A stretch of DNA of 64,000 nt from an uncultured Prevotellaceae bacterium (GTDB lineage Bacteria; Bacteroidota; Bacteroidia; Bacteroidales; UBA3663). The translations under genes and the position numbers were made by a program. Numbering within the stretch: position 1 is the first letter of the stretch; every line of letters begins with the position of its first letter. The DNA lies in contig ONNR01000022.1 of assembly GCA_900319235.1 (NCBI GenBank), positions 1 to 64,000 on the forward strand, read 5' to 3'. Under the pieces are notes generated by a model that was not told the DNA's origin, did not search any database, and saw only the letters and a program-made list of their open reading frames with translations. Below, one piece after another: positions 9,353 to 19,256 of this stretch.

Positions 9353-11011
9353 TTAGTTCCATCCAGGATTCTGGGTGATGGAGCCATTGGAGTGCTCGAT
9401 CTCGTAGAGCGGGATTGGGAAGAGCAGGTCGCGGCTCTCGTCGAACGAGATACCCTTGTCGCTCGGTTCCTTGGTGGCTGCGTACTCGTAGGGGTCGGCA
9501 GTCAGCACGTTGGTGTTGCGCTTGACGAACGAGCCATTGGGGCCAAGAATCTCGGCAATCACCTTGTGACCCGGGTTCTTGATCGACTCCCAGCGACGGA
9601 TGTCGTAGAGACGGTTGTACTCGAGGGCAAGCTCGAGACGACGCTCGGTGCGGATGGCCTGCTTGAGGGTGTTGCCTGTTGAGGTGACATTGTCACGACC
9701 TACACGGTTGCGTACCTGGTTGAGTGCCCACTGAGCCTCGGAGTCGTTGCCGGTCTCGTTGCAAGCCTCAGCATAGAGCAGCAGGATGTCGGCATAACGC
9801 AGCAGACGGATGTTGAGCGGGATGAAGTCCTGGCTCCACTTGCTCGGACGCTTCTTGTAGGGGATGTAGAGCTTGCGGCTCACACGTGCCGACTTGTGAA
9901 CATCGGGCGAGATGTAGTAGGTACCCTCCACCATGTCGGCGTGCTGGTTGGACTGAGCGGCATACTGGTCGGCAACGAGTTCGGCAAAGTCATCCTCGCC
10001 AGGAATCTCGGTGGCACCGGTCTTGATGATGGTCCACTTGAGACGCTCGAAGTCGCCTTCGTCGATGAATGCCTGCTCGAGGTCGCTGGTGGGAAGACCC
10101 CAGGCCCAGCCATCGTTGACCTCCGTACGGTTGGCGCTGACCACCGACAGGGCATTGCCCAGGGCGTAGGTCTCGTTGAAGGTGGTCTGGATCTCGAAGA
10201 GCGACTCCTTGTTGTTGTTGGTATCGACATTCCAGACGTCGCCGAAGTCCTCCATCAGCTCATACTCCTTCGAGTCGATGACCTGCTTGAGAACGGCAGC
10301 GGCCTCGCTCCACTTCTCCTGATAGACCAGCGACTTGCCGAGATATCCGAGGGCAGCGCCCTTGGTGGCACGGCCGAGTTCGGAGGAAGAGTACTGGCTG
10401 CGTGCTGGCAGCACAGCAGCAGCATCACGGAAGTCCTGCTCGACAAGGGCCCAGACCTCGGCAGCCGACGAACGGGCAATGCCCTCGACATCCTCAGGCA
10501 TCATGAAGTCGTTGACGATGGGCACGCCACCGAAGTTGCGCACCAGGTCGAAATAATAGTATCCGCGCAAGAACTTGGCTTCGGCAATGAAGCGAGCCTG
10601 CTTCTGGGTGTCCTGGAAGTGTGCATTGGGGATGCGGTTGATGGCAACGTTGCACGAGAGGATTCCCTTATAACGATGCATCCAGTAGTTGTTGAGAGGG
10701 CCGTTCGACTGACCGATGCCCTGATAATGTGCCAGCGAGTAGTAGTCACTCTGGCTCTGCTGAAGGTTGCCCATCCACATGTCGTCGGAGCACATGTCGG
10801 TCATGATCCAGAAGTTCTGAATCTGCCACCAGCCATAGAACGTCAGGGCGTTGTAGCAACCGTTGAGGTAGGAAGTGGCCTCATCCTCGGTCACGAAATA
10901 TGAATCGAGGGTTTGCTGACCATTGACCGTCTCGTCAAGGAAATCATCGCAAGCGACAACAATAGAAGCAGCGGTGCCCAGGGCAGCAAAATATAATAAT
11001 GTCTTTTTCAT
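9353..11011 (-). CDS. SusD/RagB family nutrient-binding outer membrane lipoprotein
   Basis: The 552-residue protein begins with a lipoprotein signal ending VVACDDFLDE, the usual SusD opening. It has the SusD pattern of TPR-like helices (AKFLRGYYYFDLVRNFGGVP near residue 150) and a C-terminal segment with RTERRLELALEYNRLYDIRRW and the closing FPIPLYEIEHSNG...NPGWN. It should cap the SusC channel encoded 24 bp upstream and bind the oligosaccharide. Length and motifs are standard, and nothing is missing. Confidence 0.95.
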   Translation of the reverse strand: MKKTLLYFAALGTAASIVVACDDFLDETVNGQQTLDSYFVTEDEATSYLNGCYNALTFYGWWQIQNFWIMTDMCSDDMWMGNLQQSQSDYYSLAHYQGIGQSNGPLNNYWMHRYKGILSCNVAINRIPNAHFQDTQKQARFIAEAKFLRGYYYFDLVRNFGGVPIVNDFMMPEDVEGIARSSAAEVWALVEQDFRDAAAVLPARSQYSSSELGRATKGAALGYLGKSLVYQEKWSEAAAVLKQVIDSKEYELMEDFGDVWNVDTNNNKESLFEIQTTFNETYALGNALSVVSANRTEVNDGWAWGLPTSDLEQAFIDEGDFERLKWTIIKTGATEIPGEDDFAELVADQYAAQSNQHADMVEGTYYISPDVHKSARVSRKLYIPYKKRPSKWSQDFIPLNIRLLRYADILLLYAEACNETGNDSEAQWALNQVRNRVGRDNVTSTGNTLKQAIRTERRLELALEYNRLYDIRRWESIKNPGHKVIAEILGPNGSFVKRNTNVLTADPYEYAATKEPSDKGISFDESRDLLFPIPLYEIEHSNGSITQNPGWN

Positions 11012-11035
11012 AATTTATATTCGGCAAAAATACTG

Positions 11036-14000
11036 TTAGAAGTTGAAGTCAAGACCGAACAGGAAGGTACGTGGAGAAGGATAAGCGATGTTGTCGATAC
11101 CCGTCTCGATAACGCTGCCGTCGTAAGCCGGACGTTCAGGATCCATACCGCTGTAGCCGGTGATGGTGAACGGGTTCTGGGCTGTCAGATAGAAACGCAG
11201 GACGTGATCCTTGAAGAAGCCCTTCTTGGGCAGGGTGTAGCCAAGCTGAATCTGCTTGCAACGCATGTAGGAGCCATCCTCGACATAGAAGTCGCTGACG
11301 CGGCCATAGTTGCGGTTGTTGTCGCTCACCGAGAGACGAGGGATGTCGTTGGAAGTGCCTTCGCCATGCCAAGCCTTGTCGAAGGTGCCTTCGAGGACGT
11401 TCTGTCCGTTCAGGCCGCTGTAGTGCTGGCGTGTGCTGTTGAAGATGTCGTTGCCGAACGTTCCGTAGAAGTTCATGCCGAGATCCCAGTTCTTCCAACC
11501 TACGAAGAGGTTGACGCCGACCATGAGATCGGGATAGGGATTGCCGATGAAGGTGCGGTCCTCCTCGGTGAGGGAGCCGTCGCCATTGAGGTCAACGAAA
11601 CGGATGTCACCAGGCTGTGCAGAAGGCTGGATGCGTGTGCCGTACTCGTCGGTGTGCGCATAGACCTCCTCCCAGTTCTGGAAGATGCCATCGGTCTTGT
11701 AACCGTAGAAGCGGCTGATAAGGCCACCCTCCTCATTGCGGATGATGGAGCCTTCGACACCCGAAACGGAGCCCGTATAGACGGGGCTGCCTTCGCCGGT
11801 GAACTTCACAGCCTTGTTGCGAACGCTCGACAGGTTGAGACCCAGGTTGTAGTTCCAGTCGCCCTTCTGGTCCTTCCAGTTGAACGAGAGTTCCCAACCT
11901 TCAGCCTTCATCGAACCAATGTTCATCCAGATGGCCGAGTTCCAGGCGGGATAGCCAAGAACGAGGAGGTTCTCACGCTGATAGAGCATATCGTGCGACT
12001 TCTTCTGATAGACGTCGGCGGTGACTTCGAGGCGAGAGTTGAAGAAAGCGAGGTCGAGACCAACGTTGAAGTCCTCGACAGTCTCCCACTTCAGGTCGGT
12101 ATTGCCGACCGACGAAACGGTGGTACCCAGGACGCGCTCGCCATTGAGCACATAGTCGGCTGCACCGAGCAAGGTCATCGTGGCACTGTTGCTGATCTGC
12201 TGGTTACCTACACGACCCCAACCGAAACGGAGCTTACCGTTCGAAAGCCACTCCTGGCCTTCGAGGAATGCCTCACGACTGAAGTTCCATGCTGCACTTG
12301 CCGATGGGAAGGTAGCATATTTGCTGCCGTGGGGGAAGCGGCTCGAACCGTCGGTACGGATGGTAGCGGTGAGATAGTAGCGGCTGTCGTAGTTGTACAT
12401 CACACGACCGAGCCACGAAACGAGCGAGTTGTAGCCGGCATTGCCGCTCGACTGCTGGTTCTGCTGGCCTGCACTTACCTGGCGCAGAGGCTGAGCATCG
12501 TTGGGCGTGTTTTCGCGCGAACCGGTCACATAGATGTCGCTGTAGCGCTCCATGGTGAAGCCTGCCATAAGGGTGACGTTATGCTTGTCGGCATAGGTGT
12601 CGATGTAGGTGGCGGTGTTGGTCCAGTTGTAGTCGAAATACTCGCGCATGGTGCGGCTCACATCGCTGAACTCGTTGAACTCGTGTGCCGAGTCGATGGT
12701 GAACTGAGGAGTGAAGTCGTCGCTGCGCTGGAAGCGTGCATTGGCGCTATACTGGGTGCGCAGGGTGAGCTGCTTGATGGGCTGGATCTGGAGATAAGGG
12801 ATGACAATCACGCCGTAGTTGCGCGAATGGTTGTCGGCACGAGCAACGGCTGCCACGGGGTTCCACGACTCGTTGTTGTGCGAACGCTCGTAGTTGCTAT
12901 ATACATTGTCGCCCCACAGGCTCTGGTCCTTGAAGATGGGGGTAGTCGGGTCCATCGACATAGCGCCACCCATCTGGTTGGGGGTGTTGTCCCACGACTC
13001 AACCTTAGGAGCAACGTCGAGACCGGCCTTCACATATTTATTAAAGGTGTATTCGGTATTGATGCGAATGTTGAACTTGTCCCAATAGCCATAGTCGTAC
13101 TGCGAGTTCTGACGGAAGTAGCCTGCGCTGACGTTGTAGAGGAACTTGTCGGTACCACCATTGACGCTGAGCTGATAGTTCTGAACAAGTGCGGTCTTGT
13201 TGACAACCTCGTTCCACCAGTCGGTGTCGTAGTTGCTGCCAATGAAGCCACCTTCACGATTATCGTTGGTATAACGGGTGGTATAAACCTTCTCGTACTC
13301 GGCTGCACCGGCAACGTTGGGATTGCCGATGGTCTGGAAACCTGCCGAAGCGCTGAAGTTGAACTTCGCATTGCCTGCCTTACCCTTCTTGGTGGTAATG
13401 AGGATGACACCGTTCGAACCACGGGTACCATAGATGGCCGATGCCGAAGCGTCCTTGAGGACTTCCATCGACTCGATATCGTTGTTGTTCAGGAAGTTGA
13501 TGTTGCCCGAAATAGGCATACCATCGACCACGTAGAGAGGGTCGGAACCATTGACGGTGGTGACACCACGCACGAGGATCTTTGGAGCTGCACCAGGCGA
13601 ACCGGCGCTGGCCACCTGCACACCATTGACCTTGCCCTGGAGGGCGTTCATGGCGTTGCCGGTAGTGCTCTTCACGATTTCATCGCCCTTGATGGTCGAG
13701 ATGGACGAGGTAAGGTCGCTCTTCTTCACAACGCCGTAACCTACTACCACCACATCGTCGAGAACCTGCTGATCCTCCTCCATGCGGACATTGAGGACAG
13801 CCTTGTTGCCAACCGATTGTTCCTGGGTGTTATAGCCGATAAACGAGAATACGAGGACATCCTTTGGGCGGACCTGAATCACATAATTGCCGTCGAAGTC
13901 TGTGGTAACGCCCGTGGTAGTGCCTTTCACAACGACATTGACACCAGGCAGGGGCTCACCATAATTGTCTACCACAGTACCACTGAGGTTTCGCTGCTGG

Positions 14001-14056
14001 GCAAAAGCGACAAAGCCGAATAATGCCAGACAAAGTGTGAACAAATATTTTTTCAT
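11036..14056 (-). CDS. SusC/RagA family TonB-dependent outer membrane transporter
   Basis: This 1006-residue outer-membrane importer has a signal peptide (1-19). A carboxypeptidase-like/CNA-B domain (NLSGTVVDNYGEPLPGVNVVVKGT, about 22-105) is followed by the plug, which starts with the TonB box region DDVVVVGYG and contains the SusC signature around GTRGSNGVILITTKKG. The C-terminal beta-barrel ends in FLFGLDFNF with the aromatic C-terminus typical of outer-membrane proteins. It lies 18 bp after the SusE/F-like gene and 24 bp before susD. It imports oligosaccharides using TonB/ExbBD energy. The substrate class is inferred only from the downstream GH30 and GH2 genes. Confidence 0.96.
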   Translation of the reverse strand: MKKYLFTLCLALFGFVAFAQQRNLSGTVVDNYGEPLPGVNVVVKGTTTGVTTDFDGNYVIQVRPKDVLVFSFIGYNTQEQSVGNKAVLNVRMEEDQQVLDDVVVVGYGVVKKSDLTSSISTIKGDEIVKSTTGNAMNALQGKVNGVQVASAGSPGAAPKILVRGVTTVNGSDPLYVVDGMPISGNINFLNNNDIESMEVLKDASASAIYGTRGSNGVILITTKKGKAGNAKFNFSASAGFQTIGNPNVAGAAEYEKVYTTRYTNDNREGGFIGSNYDTDWWNEVVNKTALVQNYQLSVNGGTDKFLYNVSAGYFRQNSQYDYGYWDKFNIRINTEYTFNKYVKAGLDVAPKVESWDNTPNQMGGAMSMDPTTPIFKDQSLWGDNVYSNYERSHNNESWNPVAAVARADNHSRNYGVIVIPYLQIQPIKQLTLRTQYSANARFQRSDDFTPQFTIDSAHEFNEFSDVSRTMREYFDYNWTNTATYIDTYADKHNVTLMAGFTMERYSDIYVTGSRENTPNDAQPLRQVSAGQQNQQSSGNAGYNSLVSWLGRVMYNYDSRYYLTATIRTDGSSRFPHGSKYATFPSASAAWNFSREAFLEGQEWLSNGKLRFGWGRVGNQQISNSATMTLLGAADYVLNGERVLGTTVSSVGNTDLKWETVEDFNVGLDLAFFNSRLEVTADVYQKKSHDMLYQRENLLVLGYPAWNSAIWMNIGSMKAEGWELSFNWKDQKGDWNYNLGLNLSSVRNKAVKFTGEGSPVYTGSVSGVEGSIIRNEEGGLISRFYGYKTDGIFQNWEEVYAHTDEYGTRIQPSAQPGDIRFVDLNGDGSLTEEDRTFIGNPYPDLMVGVNLFVGWKNWDLGMNFYGTFGNDIFNSTRQHYSGLNGQNVLEGTFDKAWHGEGTSNDIPRLSVSDNNRNYGRVSDFYVEDGSYMRCKQIQLGYTLPKKGFFKDHVLRFYLTAQNPFTITGYSGMDPERPAYDGSVIETGIDNIAYPSPRTFLFGLDFNF

Positions 14057-14074
14057 GATGTAGAATGTTTTAAA

Positions 14075-15652
14075 TTATTTGGCTGGCACGAGTTTAGCAC
14101 GCTCGAGGTGAGCGTCGAACCAGAGACGATACTGACCGAACTTGTTGGATGGAACGGGCACCTTGCACCACTTGTCGCCCTGCGAGCGAACGACCTGGTA
14201 GCCGGGCCAATCCTGCCAACCTTCGGTGGTGAGCTGAGAGTTGTTGCCCCACCAGGGCCAGAACTCGGGATCCTCCTTGCTGTTGGGCTTCCAGCAGACA
14301 ACATCCCACCAGCCACCTGGGTGGAAATTGTGGATGATGAAGTTGGTGGTATAGCCATTGTCGCTTGACGAGAGGTTGTTGTCGGCATCGAACTGCAATG
14401 GCTCCTCGAGATAGAAGAGGTTCGGGTTGGTGGCATCCTGTGCGAAGCTGATTACGCCCGAAGGACCGCTGTTGAGGTAACCGAACGAGAAGTTGTAGAG
14501 CCATGAACCGCCATCGCCCCAAACGTCGAAGGCAGCGGTGTTGTAGAGATCCACACGAGTGGCCGTGAGAGCCTCGCTGATAGGATAGGTCTCGGTGGTC
14601 ATAGAGTAGGTCTTGATGTCGATGGTGATGCGATAGTAAACGCCAGCCTCGGTGAGGGTGATGGGCTGCATCGTCTCCTCATCGTCGGAGAGCAGGGTGT
14701 TGTCGGTGGCATCACAGCCGTAGCAGATGGGGCTGAAGTCGGTCTTCTGACCAAGGAACCAAACCTTCGTGCCGGCCTTCTGGTTGTAGTAGCGGGCTAC
14801 GTAGGTGTAAGGAATCGAGTCACCTTCTGCAGTGAGGGCATGATCGACGTACTGAGGCACACCGAAGATGTCGGCGTTGAGTTCCTCGGCAGTTGCCACG
14901 TCAGCCAGCCAGAGGTTCGGATAGTCGGGAACCTGGCTCGTCACGCTGATGGTACTTTCGCTTGTGGTCTTCTTGCCCTCCTTGTCCACAACGGTGAGGA
15001 AGAGCTTGTAGCTGTTCTCGACATTGGGGAAGGTCACCTTGTCGGCATACTGATACGACTTGGCGCCATTGCAACTGATGGTAACAGGCTGATCGTAAGG
15101 CTCGATGCCAGGAATCTGCACCGTCATATAGTCGAGGGCCTGGTCGTCGGACACCGAAACGTTCAGACTGTACGTGGTACGAGCCTTCATGATGAGTGTC
15201 ACTTCGCTGCCAGGTGCTGCCGAGAAAGCAGGGTTCTCGAAGTCACCGTCCATAGTAATCAGCACGGTGCCCGTCTGCTTCTGGTTCACGACATCGGTCA
15301 CAGTAACCACAACGTTGAAGTTGTCGCCAGTCTCCTTTGCCGAGATCGGGAACGAGTAGTTCAAGTCGTAGGTCTTGAGAGGTTCGCCATAGATATCGAT
15401 GATATCGATGGTCTTGTTGAGGTAAAGTTCCGGGCAGTACAGATTGATGGTCGAGATACCATCATTGTCTGCCAGGTTTCCGCTGATGGTGAATGTGCGG
15501 CCCGTAGCCGTCTTGATGTGCGTCGAGGTGAGGTTCATCGTTGGCGCTAAGCCATCGACCTGACCCCAATCGTCATCGTCACCACATGAAGAAAAACCTA
15601 ACATCGAGACTGCTATCAGCCCCGTTGCAAGTAACAATTTGTTTGGTTTCAT
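14075..15652 (-). CDS. SusE/SusF-like surface glycan-binding lipoprotein
   Basis: The 525-residue lipoprotein has a signal ending GFSSCGDDDD; acidic residues straight after the lipid Cys act as a surface-export signal in Bacteroidetes. Several beta-sandwich domains follow (about 35-125, 130-235 and a SusE/F-type C-terminal region with many Trp, for example HPGGWWDVVCW and WPWWGNN). Such Trp-rich loops commonly stack on sugars. The gene is the first of the operon, upstream of susC, whereas glycan-binding lipoproteins more often follow susD. The role as surface glycan-binding protein is inferred from domain style and position. Confidence 0.8.
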   Translation of the reverse strand: MKPNKLLLATGLIAVSMLGFSSCGDDDDWGQVDGLAPTMNLTSTHIKTATGRTFTISGNLADNDGISTINLYCPELYLNKTIDIIDIYGEPLKTYDLNYSFPISAKETGDNFNVVVTVTDVVNQKQTGTVLITMDGDFENPAFSAAPGSEVTLIMKARTTYSLNVSVSDDQALDYMTVQIPGIEPYDQPVTISCNGAKSYQYADKVTFPNVENSYKLFLTVVDKEGKKTTSESTISVTSQVPDYPNLWLADVATAEELNADIFGVPQYVDHALTAEGDSIPYTYVARYYNQKAGTKVWFLGQKTDFSPICYGCDATDNTLLSDDEETMQPITLTEAGVYYRITIDIKTYSMTTETYPISEALTATRVDLYNTAAFDVWGDGGSWLYNFSFGYLNSGPSGVISFAQDATNPNLFYLEEPLQFDADNNLSSSDNGYTTNFIIHNFHPGGWWDVVCWKPNSKEDPEFWPWWGNNSQLTTEGWQDWPGYQVVRSQGDKWCKVPVPSNKFGQYRLWFDAHLERAKLVPAK

Positions 15653-15702
15653 GTAATTGAAGATTGAATAAGTTAGTTAGTATGATGTGGATGTAAGAAT
15701 CC

Positions 15703-15780
15703 TTGATATGTGTGCACGTTTTCTACAGGAAACAGCATTGATATGTATGCATATTTTCTACAAGAAATAGCATTGTTATG
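15703..15780. repeat. 35-bp tandem repeat in the leader of PUL 1
   Basis: The segment starting TTGATATG at 15703 recurs at 15738 and partly at 15773, so the period is 35 bp. Each full copy holds TTTCTACAGGAAA or a variant, a short hairpin (TTTCT/AGAAA) in the minus-strand transcript. The array lies between the likely transcription start (about 15780) and the first gene, so it would be part of the 5' untranslated region. Confidence 0.75.
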
Positions 15781-15785
15781 CACCG

Positions 15786-15793
15786 CAAAGATA
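15786..15793 (-). promoter_or_regulatory. -7 box of the PUL 1 operon promoter
   Basis: TATCTTTG on the minus strand (15793-15786) matches TAnnTTTG exactly and precedes the SusE/F-like gene by about 135 bp. No perfect TTTG is present 20 bp further upstream, which fits a promoter that needs an activator. That part is inference. Confidence 0.55.
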
Positions 15794-15915
15794 ATGTATT
15801 TTTCGATTAGTTCATCATTTTTTGCAAAATAATCCATAGAAAAACCTGAAAAATCCATGAAAAAGAGTTTTTGCAATGGATTACACATGCAAATGTTCTG
15901 CTAAATGTTGCAAAC

Positions 15916-17406
15916 TTATCGGTTTCGCACCACCCCCATCTGCACACGCTGATCGCTCACAATCTGCTTTTCGGCAAGCTTGTTGTCAAGGGGTACAGGG
16001 GCCGTCACGAACTCGGGGATATTGTACGACATGAAGCGTCCGTCGTAGAACTGCCGGGGGTTCCTTTGGGGCAACATGAAGGCCTTGCCCACTGTTCCGT
16101 CTTCGGCCACATGGCAGAAATAGGGACGCGTGTATTGTCCATCGTCGCGGCGCGAACCGAAGACGAGCCAACGACTGTTGGAACTCCACGAATGGACGCT
16201 CTCGGTATCGGGGCTGTTGGCTTCGGTCATCGGACGGCTCTCGCCCGTCTGCAGGTCCATCAGCCAAAGGTCTGACTCGGCATGCCAGATGTGGAAATAG
16301 CCGTAGTCGGCCATCGTGTAGCAAAGGAAGCGACCATCGTAGGAAGGCCGGGCATAGACGGCACTCTTTCGCAAGGCTTCGCCGTTGACCAAGGTATCGA
16401 TCCTTGTGCCATAGGTTCCCGAATCGGGGTCGAAGGCGATGCTGCAGAGGCTGTAGTACATCTCCTTGAGTTCGGTCGGATAGTTCTTCGGACGGGCTAC
16501 GCTGAAATAGAGTGTACGACCATCGGGCGAAAAGGCTGGGAAGGTTTCGAAGGCAGAATCTCCCTTCAATGCCTCACATACAAGCAGTTGGTTATTCGCG
16601 ACGTCATAGACCTGCATATCGCTGGCAAGGTCCATCACCTCGATGATCTTATGGCCACCCACGTGGAAGCCCTGACGTGTGTTGTTGGTGCTGTAGGCGA
16701 TATAACGGCCCGAGGGATGCCAATAGGGATAGACGCAGAAGCCCAGTGTCTCCTGGGTCTTGGTGTTATAGGCCTTCATCTCGCCATTCTCACCGGGATG
16801 GGAAATCAGCGTAGCACCATGATCGCCACGGACATGAAGGCTCATATAGCGCGGATCGCCCTGCAGATAGCTGTGACAGTTGACACAGCCACGGAACTGC
16901 GTGTTTTCGATCAAGGCACGTTCACGGCTATCGGAGAGCCGCGTCTCGTAGATGCCCATCTTGGTATAGGCCTCGTATCCAGGTTCGATGAGACGATAGG
17001 TGATGCCGTAGTCGATGCTGTCGGGGCTGATGTCGATGCCGAAGGGAGTATAGCTGCGCCAGCCTTCGGGGAACCTGGCAGCCACCTGCACGAAGAGGCT
17101 TCCGCCCTGGTTCTTCTGGAGGAGCTTCTGCCATTCGTTGGGATCGATGCAGGTCGATTGCCTGCCCTGGGCATGCAGTTCGCCCGACACCGAACCTGTG
17201 AAGACAGCATCAATCGTCAGCACGCTGTCGCTCTGCATCGTGAAGTCGAGCGGGGCAATATTGACGGGGATGGTCACGCCCCGATAGTCGGGATAAATCT
17301 CGGGCTGGTCATAGACCATCTGCGGGTTCTTCACCTGCTCCATTCCGCAAGCGCTGAACAGCAACGCGCATGCGAAAAATATATTATGACTGTGCAGCAC
17401 TCTCAT
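15916..17406 (-). CDS. PD40/TolB-like beta-propeller lipoprotein with a CXXCH motif
   Basis: The 496-residue protein has a lipoprotein signal ending LLFSACG (Cys20). Residues 174-178 are CVNCH, a c-type haem attachment motif, followed by a beta-propeller of PD40-type blades (YPYWHPSGRYIAYSTN, FPAFSPDGRTLYFS, WSSNSRWLVFGS). The start overlaps the end of the upstream DUF6057 gene by 23 bp, so the two are translationally coupled. It would sit in the periplasm or outer membrane. I infer a redox or sensing role for the DUF6057/PD40 pair, but no pathway is known to me. It is probably not part of the polysaccharide utilization locus downstream. Confidence 0.8.
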   Translation of the reverse strand: MRVLHSHNIFFACALLFSACGMEQVKNPQMVYDQPEIYPDYRGVTIPVNIAPLDFTMQSDSVLTIDAVFTGSVSGELHAQGRQSTCIDPNEWQKLLQKNQGGSLFVQVAARFPEGWRSYTPFGIDISPDSIDYGITYRLIEPGYEAYTKMGIYETRLSDSRERALIENTQFRGCVNCHSYLQGDPRYMSLHVRGDHGATLISHPGENGEMKAYNTKTQETLGFCVYPYWHPSGRYIAYSTNNTRQGFHVGGHKIIEVMDLASDMQVYDVANNQLLVCEALKGDSAFETFPAFSPDGRTLYFSVARPKNYPTELKEMYYSLCSIAFDPDSGTYGTRIDTLVNGEALRKSAVYARPSYDGRFLCYTMADYGYFHIWHAESDLWLMDLQTGESRPMTEANSPDTESVHSWSSNSRWLVFGSRRDDGQYTRPYFCHVAEDGTVGKAFMLPQRNPRQFYDGRFMSYNIPEFVTAPVPLDNKLAEKQIVSDQRVQMGVVRNR

Positions 17407-19198
17407 ACGTCTGAGATTTTTGGGCAGGCTTTTCGCCCGTCATATAATAATACCAATAGGTAAAGAAATACTTGCGCTCCAACTGTTCACGCGGCATCTG
17501 GTTATTGTAGTCGGTCACAAACCGGTCCATGGCATCGAGCACACGTTCGTCGATGTTGTACGGAATGCCTTCCAATGTCTGATGCTTGCGTGTCCATTCC
17601 AGCGCCAAGGCCTGCTGATAGTATTCGGGAATGCGTTCCTTGCCGTTCAGATATTGGTCGAGATTGAAACAAGCGACGAAAGTATCCAGATCACGCTCCA
17701 CAAGGGCCAGGGCAAGCAGATACTGGGTGGCAATGTGGTTGTGGGGCGTAGTTGTGCAATAGTTGCCGAGCATCGCCATCATATCGGGGCTGAAGAAGTA
17801 GTCATCCTTGACTGCACCGCGCATCAGCTGACCATAGAAGGGATGCTGCGCCAATGCCTTCGGATCGGGATCGTTGGCCAAAGCCATAGTCTCGTTGGCC
17901 CAATCGGCGTAGAACAAGGTCTTCTGCAGCTTCTTGAGGTATTTCCTTGCCAAAGCACGCTCTCCCCTTGCCAGATGGGTTTGAGCCAGAAGCTTGTAGC
18001 AACGGGCACTTTTCTCATAATCGGGTATCGACTCCTGTGCCTCATAGACGAAACGTTGTGCGGTATTGGTCCAGCCTAGGTTCAGATAGATCTGCCCGGC
18101 AGTGAGTGGACGCGAGAAGTTGATGGTGAATTCAGGCAGCAGGGCTCCCGCATCGGATTGCGGAACGCGGAAAAGCAGGTCTCCCATCCTACCCTTCATG
18201 GCCATTGCCAGGTTGATGCACTGCACACAGGCGGGATGCTTTGGCGTACGTTTTTCGGCAGCCGATAGGATGTCGTCCCATCGCTCGTTCAGCACCATAT
18301 CGTCGTACATCATCATCACTTCGTTGTTGGGACGGTAGTGTTGCCTGACACCCAAATAGATGAGCACAACAATTATGGCAAAGGTGCCACTAAAGAGCAC
18401 AATCCGGTTTGCCATCTCCCGGCCTTTCGTGTAACGTTCGGCAAGATGTGACAGCAGATCTATGACGACAATAAGTCCGGCAGCCACCCAGATATAGGGC
18501 AGTTGCACCTGTGTGAAACGGAAATAGTGGATGCCTTTGTAAAGGTTTTCGAGGGGCCAGTTGACCATTCGGTGGGCTACTTGGGGCAACGTAAGGGCAA
18601 TCACGACAAAAGCCACGGCCCAACCCCATCGCATGGAATCGCCCTGTCGCAACTCGTGAAGTGCCATAAGGGCAATCATCACAAACGAAAGCGGACCTAC
18701 AGCGGCATAAAGCACAACGAATGACAGCAGCGCAACGATGCGACGCAAGGTGTTGTTTCCAATCTTCTTGATAGCGAAAACGGCCAAAAGACTGATGGCA
18801 AGGGCAATCCAAAGAGCTGGCATGGCATTCTCGTCGCACCCGTTGATCCAAAGGTAACGGATGGGGAGAAGCAAAACTATAGGCCAGAACCGCTTGTTTT
18901 GCCCGGTCAGTCCATCCTGCAAGGCAAGCCAACTGGTCAGATAGACCATTCCGTAGAGCAAGGCCATAATGGTGGCTCCAGCCCAAGTGATATGGAAGAA
19001 CTGTGTCAGGAAACGTCCCACGTAATCAGCCACGCCACCCAGGACAAGAACGGTCTCCCAAAAGTATTGGCTGGAGAACTGGAACATCTGCATCTGCTCA
19101 TAGTAATGCAGATGATACGGATAGAGCAGACCATAGAACAGCCCGACAGCCGACATCAGCAGGCATGTGAGCAAGGGTATAGGATTCAATTGTTTCAT
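17384..19198 (-). CDS. DUF6057 family polytopic membrane protein
   Basis: I start the gene at 19198 (MKQLNPIPLL), since the in-frame extension upstream is basic and lacks a start context. The 604-residue product has about nine to ten hydrophobic segments in its first 330 residues, then a soluble C-terminal half rich in helices (QESIPDYEKSARCYKLLAQTHLARGERALARKYLKKL) that looks TPR-like. This is the layout of DUF6057 proteins of Bacteroidales. Its end overlaps the next gene, the PD40/CXXCH lipoprotein. Function is unknown; the conserved pair suggests one complex across inner membrane and periplasm. Confidence 0.75.
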   Translation of the reverse strand: MKQLNPIPLLTCLLMSAVGLFYGLLYPYHLHYYEQMQMFQFSSQYFWETVLVLGGVADYVGRFLTQFFHITWAGATIMALLYGMVYLTSWLALQDGLTGQNKRFWPIVLLLPIRYLWINGCDENAMPALWIALAISLLAVFAIKKIGNNTLRRIVALLSFVVLYAAVGPLSFVMIALMALHELRQGDSMRWGWAVAFVVIALTLPQVAHRMVNWPLENLYKGIHYFRFTQVQLPYIWVAAGLIVVIDLLSHLAERYTKGREMANRIVLFSGTFAIIVVLIYLGVRQHYRPNNEVMMMYDDMVLNERWDDILSAAEKRTPKHPACVQCINLAMAMKGRMGDLLFRVPQSDAGALLPEFTINFSRPLTAGQIYLNLGWTNTAQRFVYEAQESIPDYEKSARCYKLLAQTHLARGERALARKYLKKLQKTLFYADWANETMALANDPDPKALAQHPFYGQLMRGAVKDDYFFSPDMMAMLGNYCTTTPHNHIATQYLLALALVERDLDTFVACFNLDQYLNGKERIPEYYQQALALEWTRKHQTLEGIPYNIDERVLDAMDRFVTDYNNQMPREQLERKYFFTYWYYYMTGEKPAQKSQTYESAAQS

Positions 19199-19248
19199 GG
19201 AATTCTTGGTTTCGACATCTCTCGGCCTTCGTCCGAAAAATTTGAGCA

Positions 19249-19256
19249 CAAAATTA
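19249..19256 (-). promoter_or_regulatory. Possible -7 box for the DUF6057 gene
   Basis: TAATTTTG on the minus strand (19256-19249) fits TAnnTTTG and lies about 50 bp upstream of the chosen start. The -33 element is not evident. Confidence 0.4.

Noticed and set aside
15673..15888. Small protein of 71 residues before PUL 1
   Set aside because: It lies across the promoter and the 35-bp leader repeats and has no recognisable features.
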